Shown: piece by piece, positions 1 through 9,560 of the stretch | Layout: every line of letters begins with the position of its first letter | How positions within the stretch are numbered: the stretch's first letter is position 1 | Made by a program: the position numbers and the translations under genes | The notes under the pieces: generated by a model | The model's input: only the letters and a program-made list of their open reading frames with translations | What the model was told of the DNA's origin: nothing | Databases searched by the model: none | Assembly: GCA_002812745.2 (NCBI GenBank) | Contig: NCSJ02000420.1 | Coordinates: 1 to 34,184 of the forward strand | DNA from: Scytalidium lignicola | Lineage: Eukaryota; Ascomycota; Leotiomycetes | Length of the DNA stretch: 34,184 nucleotides | Reading direction: 5' to 3'

Positions 1-1701
1 TCTTCCATTCCTTCAAGTCTTCAAGATATATCTTCTTAATCTGAGCGTCCTGTTTTCGTTGCATGGTTTTAGCTTGTTTTTGTAGTATGGCCTCTTCTGC
101 TTGCNTTTTTCTGTATAATCTTCTCCCGGAGGTCAAATACATGTCCACCATCTTTAGACTTGGTTATTCGTTTCCTGCTTCGTGCTTTGGCTTCAGTTAA
201 CTCTTTCCAGCTTGATATCATGATTGATTGCTCAACTCGAGTAAGGTCCAAATAATCCAGAACGAACTTTGTGCCTTTGATCGTAGATAAGTGTTGTCAA
301 GCTGAAGGATTAGAAAATACCTCTGGAATTCGAGTTTCAAGCGTTTCCAAGCTCTGAATACTATGGCATGCGGTTTTTGGTGTTGCAGGAAGCTGAGGAA
401 GAGTTGGCTCTAGTAGGCGATCAGGTATAAAATAAACTCGTAGCTTGGAAAGAGCTTTTTGAACTTCAATTGGCCACATACCACTTTCACGGAAAGCATG
501 GTGTACAGTTGTTTCCATAAAGGTATGGTTTCGAATATCAGCTAAATCACGGAGAAAAGATTCAACTGAATATTCAGTTTTAAGGCGTTGAAGTGCCTTA
601 TGGACAGCTCTTCTATAGTAGTGTTTGTATGGCCGAAATACCTTTACATCTAAAGGTTACATAATATAGGTAAGATGTGATGGAAATTGAAATGGGATAA
701 TATGATATCGTTTAGCCAATTCAACGAATTCAATTGATTCATGAGATTCATGGCCATCTACAAGAAGAATCTTGTTTTCTATTGGTTGATTTGTTTCAGG
801 ATTAAGATATATATGTCGTTGTGGACACCAAACTCCTTCTTTTGCCTGGGAATATTCAATGAAATAACATAACCATAGTACTCCAATTTCATTAATTGTA
901 TAGCCTTTTTCAGAAGGAAGAATATATACATCTTTATGAAGGTTTTGTTATACTCAACTTTCCATAATCCATACATCTTCTACAAGAATAGTTGGTGGAA
1001 TAGGTGCTATACCATCGGCAAAGACACATTCTATAACAGTAAGAGATTTGTGGTTTTGGAAAGTACCTTCATACAGCTAATAATATATTAGTATAAAGAA
1101 GTATCTATGAAAATATATCTACTTCAAATACCTCTTTGATTTCAATTGGTATTATTACTTCTTCTCCAGGGGTCACACCAACACGGAAGCTTGTTTCATC
1201 CATATTATATATATTATGCCTTTCTACCTTATTCTCCCACTTGAGATCTTCATATTTCAAGAACCACTACTTAATAGCCTCCTTATCTTGAGCTTGAATT
1301 CACTCCTTTTCGATTGGTTTAGTTGTAATAACATGAAGTGTTGGATTGTCCTTAATAAACCTCCGTAACCATGTCATAGATGGCTCTTTCCCGTTGCCTT
1401 TAAGATGAGTAGCTGCCTGTATTACCATGGCTCTGTTCAATGGGTTTCCGTCGTATGCTTAATTGCAAATATGGGCCAATAACACTTCGCGTTGATATAG
1501 CTTCAAAAAGGCAAGACGTCCTTCAGGTTGTACAGATGGTAAAGCAGGAGTCAATTGACGTTGAATGGCCTTTCTTAAGGTGGAAATATTAAGCTGAAAT
1601 ATACGTGCTGTAGCTGTAACAGTCGCGCGATCATCAGAGTCTTGGTTCTTGAAATACTACTCAAGGGCATCTTGAAGTCGCTTTGCATGAGATTCAGTCA
1701 T
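1..1701 (-). pseudogene. Pogo/Fot1-like DDE transposase, 3' part cut by window edge, inactivated
   Basis: Cut-and-paste transposase of the Tc1/mariner-pogo group. Reading down from the ATG at 1701-1699, the frame begins MTESHAKRLQDALE and passes through an N-terminal helix-turn-helix/CENP-B-like region (roughly 1700-1290) into a DDE_1 catalytic domain. All three catalytic aspartates are visible: NMDET (Asp at 1198-1200), LLVDGHESH (Asp at 756-758) and PLDV (Asp at 648-650). FRESGMWP follows near 470-490, and the C-terminal coiled coil (QAEEAILQKQAKTMQRKQ) runs off the left edge. The frame is broken by about eight stops (for example 1657-1659 and 657-659), each obtainable from CAA, CAG or TGG by C-to-T or G-to-A, as RIP produces. 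The N at 105 causes a false frameshift; without it the coiled coil is continuous. The element is dead but only mildly decayed, and its base composition is far less AT-rich than the copies after 8 kb. Confidence 0.9.
1077..1131 (-). other. Spliceosomal intron inside the pogo-like transposase
   Basis: A 55-nt intron with donor GTATTT (1131 downward), branch site TACTAAT and acceptor TTAG (1080-1077). Removing it joins ...EIKE to LYEGTFQNHKSL in phase 0, linking the NMDET segment to the rest of the DDE domain. Read through, this stretch contains a stop. Confidence 0.7.
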
Positions 1702-2677
1702 TGTAGAATCAATCCTGTTCATCGCCAAAATGTATTTTATTTTGAGATTGTATGGGTTTTACAGTATAACACGCAATGGAGGTACGCGAAAGCAATGTTG
1801 TGGAAAAACGCGAAAGTGGAACGAGTTTTGGCGACGGAACGAGTTTTGGCACCAACCGCCCCTGGGTGGTTGGTTTGCGATAAAATTGCGCCTTCCGAGC
1901 GAGCCAACAATTAGATATCAAGATAAAAAATCCCCAGAACCAGCTTATGCTTTCGATAAGAAGTTTTAAGCTGAATATATTTTTAATCATCAAAAGCAAA
2001 CGCTCTAACAGGCTAGCCTGGAACAATTAAAGCCCGATATTGATAACTAGTAAAAGATCCATTTATAACCCAATTTCACTAATTCTGATTACAAACCTAG
2101 TTTACTAGATAATAACTGGCTACACTATTATCTCCAACTAGTATCAAAGTTTTCAATTACCAATCTTCCTCGAAAACTTAGGGGTTTCCTATTTCTTGCG
2201 ACTCGGTTACCATTTTTCTATTGTTTATTTTTCAGATGTTGCTAATTCTTGGTACCCTGAATATGGCCACCTCTTTTAACCTCTCAGGATGGTGATGACG
2301 TTGAGCAAAGAGTCGATTCTGGCTCCCCTGTCCACCTTTTACAAGGATGATGCGCACAAAGGCGATTTGAAAGTCCCTGCCAACAACAGCCGCACGAAAC
2401 GACGTCCGAGCCTCTCCCGCTTGCCGTCATAAATTCAACTTCGTCGTATACGAACTCATAGCCTCAATTTGTCAAGTGCTTATTCAATTTCTCTCTACCA
2501 CAAATATTAATACTCAAATACACATGATGCTGAGTGTAGAGAGCTCGGAATTGGTGTAGCTTTTAAGTATTAGAAATTCATGTGTAGAGGTAAAGGTGAA
2601 AGAAATGAGTCTAAATTCTCAAAGTTATTATTGCCTATAGCTAAACTTTGTCTATTCTATATGTCTCCAAAACTAAA
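1702..2677. other. Intergenic region with the outer end of the pogo element
   Basis: No convincing gene. From about 1780 to 1920 a CG-containing stretch lies outside the transposase start and probably holds the transposon's subterminal and terminal repeat. It contains the 15-bp direct repeat GGAACGAGTTTTGGC at 1818-1832 and 1836-1850, and an imperfect hairpin (ACCAACCGCCC at 1851-1861 against GGGTGGTTGGT at 1864-1874). The exact end cannot be fixed because the other terminus is outside the window. A GC-richer patch at about 2280-2430 has a 48-codon reading frame that I do not recognise. The remainder is the 3' flank of the old yellow enzyme gene. Confidence 0.5.
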
Positions 2678-3797
2678 TCAATTGGGCCATTCTCGTCCGC
2701 CTGCTAGATATTCCTTGCTGAACGGGTAATCCGAATAACCCACCGGTGACTTGCAGACATNAAAAAGTTTTTCTATCATACGCATTGAGCTCCAGACCCT
2801 CATGAATCCTATATACAAGATCCGGATTGGAAATAAAATATCGGCCAAAGATGACTATGATGTCCTTGTCCGGATACTTCTCATCCACAAGTTTCTGTGC
2901 CTCCTGCGGCGTATACCCGCCAGCAACCAGGAGAGGTCCATTCCAGAGATTGTATGCAAAATCGAGTCGGTCATGGCTATCGTAGTTATCCACGCCGCCA
3001 GATATCCGTGACTCCACGAGGTGAAGATATGCAATATCTGACTGGCAGGCTTTGTTGATGACATCCGTAAATTGCGGGATCGGATCCTCCATTCGCATGC
3101 CTTGGAACGTACTCCAGGGACTCAGGCGGAGCCCGACACGTTGTGGACCGATGGCATGGACGACAGACTTGATCACCTCGTCGAGAAGGCGCGACCTGTT
3201 CTCCACACTCCCGCCGTACTCATCGTGACGTTTGTTGCTGACGTCTTGAATGAATTGGTCGAGGAGGTAGCCGTTGGCACCGTGGATTTCGACGCCGTCA
3301 AATCCCGCCTGGATGGCGTTCTTCGAAGCGTCTACAAAATCCTGGATCGTCTGCTTGATCTCCTCGATGGTCATGGCCTGTGGCACCACGGCGCCTTCTT
3401 CGACCGGAATGGCACTAGGTGCTACGATGGCGATGCCCTCTCTTCGGGCTACTTCGACATGCGCAACACGGCCCATCGCGAAGAGCTGGCAGAATATGAA
3501 GCATCCTTTGCTATGGACTTCATCGGTGATGGTTCTCCAGGCCGCAATTTGGTCTTCGCGCCAAAATCCTGGTGCATTGGTCAAGCCGCCACAGCTGGCT
3601 GATATGAAGGTTCCCTCGGTGATGATCAAGGTGCCGGGCACAGCAGCCCGTTGGCCGTAGTGTTCCTTCATCAAGGGCGTCGGCACTCGGTCGTCCGTCG
3701 CCCGAAAGCGAGTGAGCGGAGCCATCCCGATCCGGTGCGCCACTTCTACATCGCCTATCTTCAGCGGCTTGAACAGACGCGATTGAGATTGAGGCAT
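2678..3797 (-). CDS. Old yellow enzyme family FMN-dependent NAD(P)H oxidoreductase
   Basis: Flavoenzyme expected to use NAD(P)H and FMN to reduce C=C bonds of alpha,beta-unsaturated carbonyls. It is a single exon of 372 residues once the N at 2761 is deleted. With the N kept, the C-terminus becomes nonsense; without it, it reads KSPVGYSDYPFSKEYLAGG and ends in PN-stop, as expected of the family. Family landmarks in order: MAPLTRFRA (Thr29), FCQLFAMGR (Gln104), EIHGANGYLLDQF with the substrate-binding His172/Asn175 pair and proton-donor Tyr177, EYGGSVENR, RLSPW (Arg224) and the FMN-phosphate loop GRYFISNP near 318-325. The usual Trp in QLWALGR is Phe here. The ATG at 3797 has a good context (A at -3) and matches the usual short N-terminus; TTG at 3803 is not a likely start. 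Full length and free of RIP, it resembles EasA/FgaOx3-type fungal members, but the substrate cannot be inferred. Confidence 0.95.
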
Positions 3798-3840
3798 GGT
3801 CAAAGGATATCAAAAATTTCTGAACGCTCGTTTTTGAGTA

Positions 3841-4358
3841 TCACAAGAGGATGAAAATCTTGAGACTTACGAATTCGAGGATATCCAAGTATTTGTACTC
3901 GTCGTTCAATGGAAGTCGTCGGATGAATGCGATGTCCTCCAGGAATGGTTCTAACTAATTATGGCAGAGAGATACTTCCCAGAAAGGAACAGAGATGCTT
4001 CCAATTAGGGAAAGGCGGCAAGTGAGCTTGACTTACCCTTTCCAGGTATAGTCCAAGCTTGCTTTGGCCAATCAACAGTTTTACTAGACGCGGAAAGACC
4101 CGCCAACTTCTGCTCTAAGATCTGTCGTCATCAGCCGATTACAAATAGGAAGTGTGCATTGTCAAGGATTCAGATAATAAGTCGTCATAAAAGGTCTGAA
4201 CACTGAGATTTTCTAATCATACAACAGAGTAAGTAAATCTACTAATATGCCCATTGATCGACGTTTATTTTGCTAGCGTCCCAGTATATATGTTCACTGT
4301 TGTATATCACGGTTCTCTCTTTCCACGACTTCATCTTATCCCTTAGTTGAGCTGACAT
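3841..4358 (-). CDS. Small four-exon gene of unknown function upstream of the old yellow enzyme
   Basis: Reconstructed by splicing; I do not recognise the family. The ATG at 4358 sits in a near-ideal context (GCCGCCATGTC). Proposed exons: 4243-4358, 4143-4202, 4037-4083 and 3950 downward. Introns: 4203-4242 (40 nt, donor GTAGAT), 4084-4142 (59 nt, donor GTAATC), 3951-4036 (86 nt, donor GTAAGT). All junctions keep frame and give a polar, Trp/Tyr-rich protein that starts MSAQLRDKMKSWKERTVIYN and contains VDWPKQAWTIPGK and EPFLEDIAFIRRLPLNDEY. Without further splicing it ends at 3841-3843 after about 110 residues. Another in-frame GTAAGT donor lies at 3870, so the real 3' end may differ. The stop is only 43 nt from the old-yellow-enzyme ATG, so the two may share a transcript or be one gene. 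The size suggests a small enzyme or accessory protein. The first intron is unusually short, and the model needs RNA evidence. Confidence 0.5.
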
Positions 4359-4607
4359 GGCGGCCGATAACCAAGTCAGAAAAGCAAAGCCGGAGAAGGC
4401 TTGTGTACATGAACAAAGAATTTTGGAAATGTTCGGTATAATACCATGGGGTGAATGTTGGATAGTCCTGCTGCTTGTTTATACAACGCTACATGAACTT
4501 ACCATAACTAGCAAGGTGAACTATGGCGGTGGACAGCCTACCCAATTGTGTACCCTTCCCAGGCGGAANGCTTCCTCGCCTGACTAAAATATAGTCCTCG
4601 GAGTAGT

Positions 4608-6369
4608 CTAGACGGAACTTTCTTCCCAAAACGCCTTAACCTGCGCCATAAATGCTTTTTCTGACCAAATGAACTGCTTTAGGATTTCAAGCAATTCCGG
4701 CCATGATTTATACAAGCCTTTAAGCCTGCTGCAGTTCAAGCGCAACAGTACCATGTAATCCGATCGTATAGTTCCCTTGGGGGCAAAAGCCCCGCCGATG
4801 TAGAGGAGCCAAGCTAGCAAATCCGGCCGATCGTCCCATAAGAGGTCGTCGTTCACTTGTTGTAGTTTGCAGAGCAGCTGTAATGAAAGGTGGGACTAAT
4901 TATGACATTCAAAGTCAGCACAACCCGAGAAGAGACTCAGGCGTGACGGAGAACGCAATCCATGCGGCTGACTTACGGGAATGGTTGAAGTACGCCACAT
5001 TTTGCAGCGCAGCATAGCTGAGCATAGATATGCTGCTAGATGGCAACACTCTGAGATAGAAGATTGATTTGGTAAGCTCACTAGCCTCGACTGGATGGAT
5101 GCTTGGTGATTATCAATATGTGCCATCGATATTACATCCTCTCTGCCGAAAAGGGCAGAGTCTCGGATGCATTGCAATGCATAGATGTCCTTGAGCACCT
5201 CGACGAACTCCTCACCTAGTAAATTGGACAGGGCCTGGAACCCAGGCGGCAGGATAAAGAAATTTGGCAAGAAAGGATCTCTTTTCCAGTGAAGCTCTGA
5301 AAAGGTTGTGTGATCAACAACTCGGCTCGACCCCGTCATGACGGAGGAATTCAAGTCTTGCCTGTTGACCAATGTAAGAATGAGCCGTCAAGAAACGTCG
5401 TATTGTCACTCACCAGAAGATGGCACGTTTAATACTGTCACTTAAATACACACCTTTTGTTTGACATACGTTAAGAAGCTGCAATATTGCTCCCATGTGA
5501 AGTTGAACTTGACGCGGCATTCCAAGCCGAGCCTGTATCATGAAAAGGTCAGCTTTTTGCGGCTGCGTGCCTACCAAATTTGGGGATATCAAAGAGAAAG
5601 TTATGCAGACCTCTATACCAGCAAGCAGCAGAATAGCCCCTAGTGTCGATTCCGACGTAGCTCTATCCGGAAAACTCATCCTTTGACGAATGGAGCTCAG
5701 AGCCTCACTCTGGTACCCGAGACACTCCCTGTCGATGCCACTAGCCGTGACCCCAAATGCAAATGTGAGCATGACGGCATTCAGAAGAGCGTGATCCTCA
5801 TCATCATCTAGCCCTTTTCGAAGAACTGAGCGGAAGTTCTGGAGCACAAGCTCGTCTGAAACGCTAAAGACCGGTTCCGTAGCCTGTTGGGCCTTGTCTG
5901 AACCATTCCATGTAAGCCTGTGCCGGGTAATTCTGAACGTTTGCAAATATCTTACGGTGGCTATGCAATAATACCTCCAGTCTTGGCAACTCTGCAGCAA
6001 GCATTTGGAACGGGCCGGGCGCACATGCGGAGAGGGAGCGTGGTGACACGACTAAAGTTTGGTTTCGTTTTCTTTTATTCACAAGTCGGCCAGGATCATC
6101 TTTGAAAGACACTACACGGAAATTATGACCTGAGCTTTGCTGAAGCTTTCGTTTATTCTCGAGACCCCGGGCTACAGCATGAGAACGGGCTAGACGCCTC
6201 GCTGTGCGATCTTTGGCGTCATCTGGGTTTTGGATGGAAATGAATTGAAATTGGCCACCTGAAAGAAAGAAAGAAAAAATCATCGATAAGAAAATGGAAT
6301 AACAGTGCTTTGAGGCTTTGGCCTACCTAAACTGAGTTCTTCCTCGGAAGGATAACTTGTTAGCACCAT
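4608..6369 (-). CDS. Fungal-specific transcription factor (Fungal_trans_2-like), six exons
   Basis: Predicted nuclear regulator of 474 residues. Exons: 6327-6369, 5956-6258, 5611-5897, 5414-5532, 4977-5361, 4608-4895. Introns are 68, 58, 78, 52 and 81 nt, all GT...AG; a good CTGAC branch site is visible in the third and fifth. The N-terminus is MVLTSYPSEEELSL, followed by FISIQNPDDAKDRTARRLAR and a basic KRK segment (about residues 20-90), the pattern seen in this family in place of a zinc cluster; no Zn2Cys6 cysteine motif is present. The alpha-helical middle-homology domain begins near residue 115 (LNAVMLTFAFGVT, AILLLAGIEARLGMPRQVQL, LLYIGGAFAPKG) and the protein ends VKAFWEESSV. The weakest donor is GTCTGC in intron 3, yet it restores IEARLGMP exactly. 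No stops or RIP damage. It lies upstream of the small gene and the old yellow enzyme on the same strand, so local regulation is plausible but inferred. Confidence 0.88.
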
Positions 6370-8040
6370 TATAGACGTGATATGAGACGAGTCTTCGAAA
6401 TGTGGCTGGTGTCGCCCTTAACCAGAATATGTATGCACTCTTCCCGGGAAATATACAGCAATACACTGTTGTATGCAGAGTGCACAACTTCTCTATAAAC
6501 ATGCCATTGAGGTGGGCAAATGGGGATATTTTCGACGTCGATGAGGGTGGTGGATTATAAATCGGGATTACATAGGAGGAGGGCGGTCACGTTTGGCAGA
6601 AACAACGAGCCGTCAAGAAACTGCCCGTTAATCGTCGACAGCCTTTTTTTTCTCCTAATTACTCCTAAATATCACTGGTGGTGATATTTCAATAGCAGTA
6701 TTTAGGACCNTTTTTTGTAGCGCATTATAATTTCTACGTCAGCAGTTCTCAACGCGAGGTATTGGCCTTTTAAGATATTAATTGACGCGGTTAAGCAACC
6801 GATGAGAAGCAAGGTAAAAAATTTTTACTGATCACTAACAGTCTCATAAATATAATGGTTTCCTAAGAATACCACAGGCGATTAAATTGCTATAACTCGG
6901 CGTGTTAAAAGAATTGGGAGCTAGGTAATATAAACCCTATCTTAGTTAGCAATGAAAAGGAAGCGGAATAAGTAGGTGCAGTATCTTACCGAGGTATACC
7001 ATAATTAGAAAGTCGTATTTGAATTGGGATCTCTATATAAAGCCCTCTATATGCACGCAAGCCTATTCCTGGCATTATAAAGAGGGAACCTTAGAAATGG
7101 TAGCACGTACTAAGTATTTCATAATTATTTCAATATATCTGAATTATCTGGCAAAGTATGGATGTAAATTCAATTTATTAGGTGATGTGCTCAATATGAA
7201 TGCATGTATGCCGTGCTGTATTACCACCCAGTCTGAAAATGATATAGGGTAAGGCTGAGCTTAACAAGTATCTCTGCGAGGATTCTTTTTTTTTTTNCTT
7301 TTGTAGCTTTCAGCTAACTTCTGTCATCTTCCAATAATTTCTTAACTCTAGCGATTATTTCAGACCAAATATCTTTACACACTGCAATACAAGCCTTGTA
7401 AGATTGTATGAACTTCAGAGCCGCTAGACACCCACATTGATTGTGTGAGAATAGGTTTCGACAAACAAGTTTGGTCTTATTATTCGTAGCAACCCCTTTC
7501 AAACTTGTTCATGCATATTTTCTAGCCTCTGATCTCTATCTTAAAGTAACTTTGCCCACAAGTTCATCAAGCATTAGGATATTATCTATCAAAGTTAATA
7601 ACTTCTACACGCTTATCAGTTACGAAATGGAGGTTTTAGCACCTTGACGTGTTCTTCGCGGCCCTTAGAGCTTGGGGAAATTGAAGTCTGTTGCCCACAT
7701 ATGAGGCTTTTAAATAGTTCAAACCTTTTCCTTTCTACATCCATTGAATAAGGACCTCTCAAATTCAATATAGTTCGAGGACGGGTTGTCGTTAACTTTC
7801 GGACTGCAAAAAGCAAATCCTACTCTTCGGGAAGACTCGGCGTCCGACATTCTCGTGACAAGGAGAAAATGCAGTTATGTTTGCGAATAAGACGTCTGAT
7901 GCTTTGCCTTATCGTCCGTTTTATGACATTATTGCTAGGATATTTACTTGATGAATATTGCACATAGTTTGTGAAAGGTTAATATATTCTTTAATAGCAC
8001 CTCTCCAACTAATTTATCCATTCCAGCTGAACAACAATTT
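6370..8040. other. Intergenic region, GC-balanced to moderately AT-rich
   Basis: Upstream region of the transcription factor followed by gene-poor sequence. Features seen: a T-rich run with inverted repeats at 6663-6707, and a purine-rich stretch with GGAGGAGGGCGGTCACG near 6570-6590 that could be promoter sequence. Several 60-80-codon open frames occur on both strands (7019-7252, 7314-7502, 7616-7816), but none has recognisable motifs or a consistent exon structure. Confidence 0.5.
6663..6707. repeat. Nested inverted repeats upstream of the transcription factor
   Basis: AAATATCAC (6667-6675) and GTGATATTT (6681-6689) are perfect 9-bp arms around TGGTG. TCCTAAAT (6663-6670) is also inverted as ATTTAGGA (6700-6707). 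Two overlapping hairpins, or a dimeric regulator site, could form. Function unknown. Confidence 0.4.
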
Positions 8041-9558
8041 AGGCCCCGTTTGGATTCAGCTTTTGGGCAAAAAGCCTTTTCCCTCCTTTTCTTGGCCTTT
8101 TAACTAACGTATGCAACTAGAGCTAAGCGTAATGATCTTGGCTGAATGAGGATTAAGCATCTCCATAGAAATTTGTATGGTTTGCTCAAGTCCTGAAGTG
8201 AGGTAGTGCATGTTATCGTAAAATCGTAACACATGTAGTAAAAACACCAATTACAAGTTCTGGCCAGTTGCAAATATAGATTTTGAAGCTTCTCAATCAA
8301 CATAAAACATCTTTGCTCCTTCACAAAGTAATAACCAATCATCTTACAGTAAAAACCATTTGGTTTAGACCTCAGATATAGACATAGCATTGTTGGAAGA
8401 GCTATTATCGCAAAGTCAGATAAGAAAGTACTCTGATCAAGGTTGGNAAAAAAGAAGCTTAGGAAGCTGTTCACCAACAAGTTCAAATAATTTATACTAG
8501 TCCAGTTATCATTTCAGTCGAGCAAGTAAAGAATAAAGAGACAACTTACTACTTAAAATAGAAGGAATTTGTATTCCTAGAAGAATACTCTGGTTTTAAG
8601 TTTAAGAATGAACGTTTTACAACTTTTGACAGTATATAAGATAACTTGATCAAGGTAATTCTATTCAGACAATTTAAGAGCCTTTTTGACTTGAATAAAC
8701 AAGGCTAAAAGTACAATAGTTTTGATATAATACCCTTTAGAATATCAATTATCTTTGTGAATTATATAATAAGATATTAATAACTAATGAACATACTTTT
8801 ACTATAACAAATTAATTTAATGTTAATAACACTAATTCTCAAGATTTATCAGAAAGTAACTCTTTTATGTTTACTTAACAACTTCTTATAATGATTGTTA
8901 ATAATNAAAAAGAAGGATATTAGCTAAGATAAACATAATTTAAGCTAAAAGAGAACTTGAGGTAATAGTTCTAGTTTTAACAATATACTAAGTATACTAA
9001 ATCAACAAGCAAATACTTGAATAAATGAAGTTAATACTAAAACAAAAGCTATATTAACTTTTTAAAAGTAATATAAGGAGAGAATATCAATTATAGATAA
9101 GGTAATTTGTATTAAGTTATTTTCTAATAATTATAATGCTATGTTAGCCTTTTTACTTATTAAAGATCAATTAACATATAATATCTGGCTAGAAAATAAA
9201 GCTTATATTATTATAGAATTATATGGTAAAACAAGGAGTAGAGATAAAGGTGATAATGTAATAAATCATGAAAATTCAATATAAGTTGATGATTAAGGCT
9301 TAAACATAAGGTTTGTGAATATGATTATTAGTAAAATTATAAATTATATTATAATATTTCTTGATATTGTAATTATATAACATTTACAATCTCATCTTAT
9401 AACTTTTCTATCTTTATACTTACTTGAATTATATATTTAGTTGTAACTTCCTTATTATTAACTTTTAGTTTAAGGTTATAATCTGTAATATCTTCAAAAT
9501 TATTAGTTTCTCCTTTTATACAAACAAAGTTGTATAAAGTTATATATGTTAATATTAT
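8041..9558. other. AT-rich, RIP-like region without recognisable genes
   Basis: Base composition drops sharply here. The left edge carries GGCCCCGTTTGGATTC (8042-8057) followed by a pyrimidine/G run, which looks like a terminal sequence of a DNA transposon, but I cannot find the inverted partner. The rest, 8500-9550, is nearly C- and G-depleted, with stops in all frames. A possible decayed coding stretch on the plus strand near 9110-9290 (MLAFLLIKDQLTYNIWLENK) is not identifiable. N at 8447 and 8906. Confidence 0.45.
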
Positions 9559-9560
9559 TA

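Noticed and set aside
3072..3602. 176-codon plus-strand open frame across the old yellow enzyme
   Set aside because: Shadow frame of a high-GC coding exon; the minus frame carries the full set of family motifs.
3520..3813. Minus-strand open frame MISFDHASIS...
   Set aside because: Alternative frame of the old yellow enzyme exon. It could only be coding if the donor at 3870 joined the acceptor at about 3820, and its sequence is low-complexity and unlike a folded protein.
4357..4587. 76-codon plus-strand open frame starting MAADNQVRKAKPEK
   Set aside because: Its ATG is the other strand of the same CATG that starts the small minus-strand gene, it overlaps that gene's promoter, it has no recognisable motif and it ends 20 bp from the transcription factor stop. 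Most likely antisense chance.
7019..7502. Short open frames 7019-7252 (+) and 7314-7502 (-)
   Set aside because: No motifs, poor start contexts, and the length is expected by chance in AT-rich DNA.
7616..7850. Possible first exon MSDAESSRRVGFAFCSPKVN on the minus strand from 7850
   Set aside because: Codon use looks natural for about 42 codons, but it ends in a stop with no clear donor and no downstream exon; too weak to call.
8100..8486. 128-codon minus open frame with an N
   Set aside because: Hydrophobic, Cys/Tyr/Phe-rich product typical of random AT-rich translation; the frame also runs through an artefactual N.
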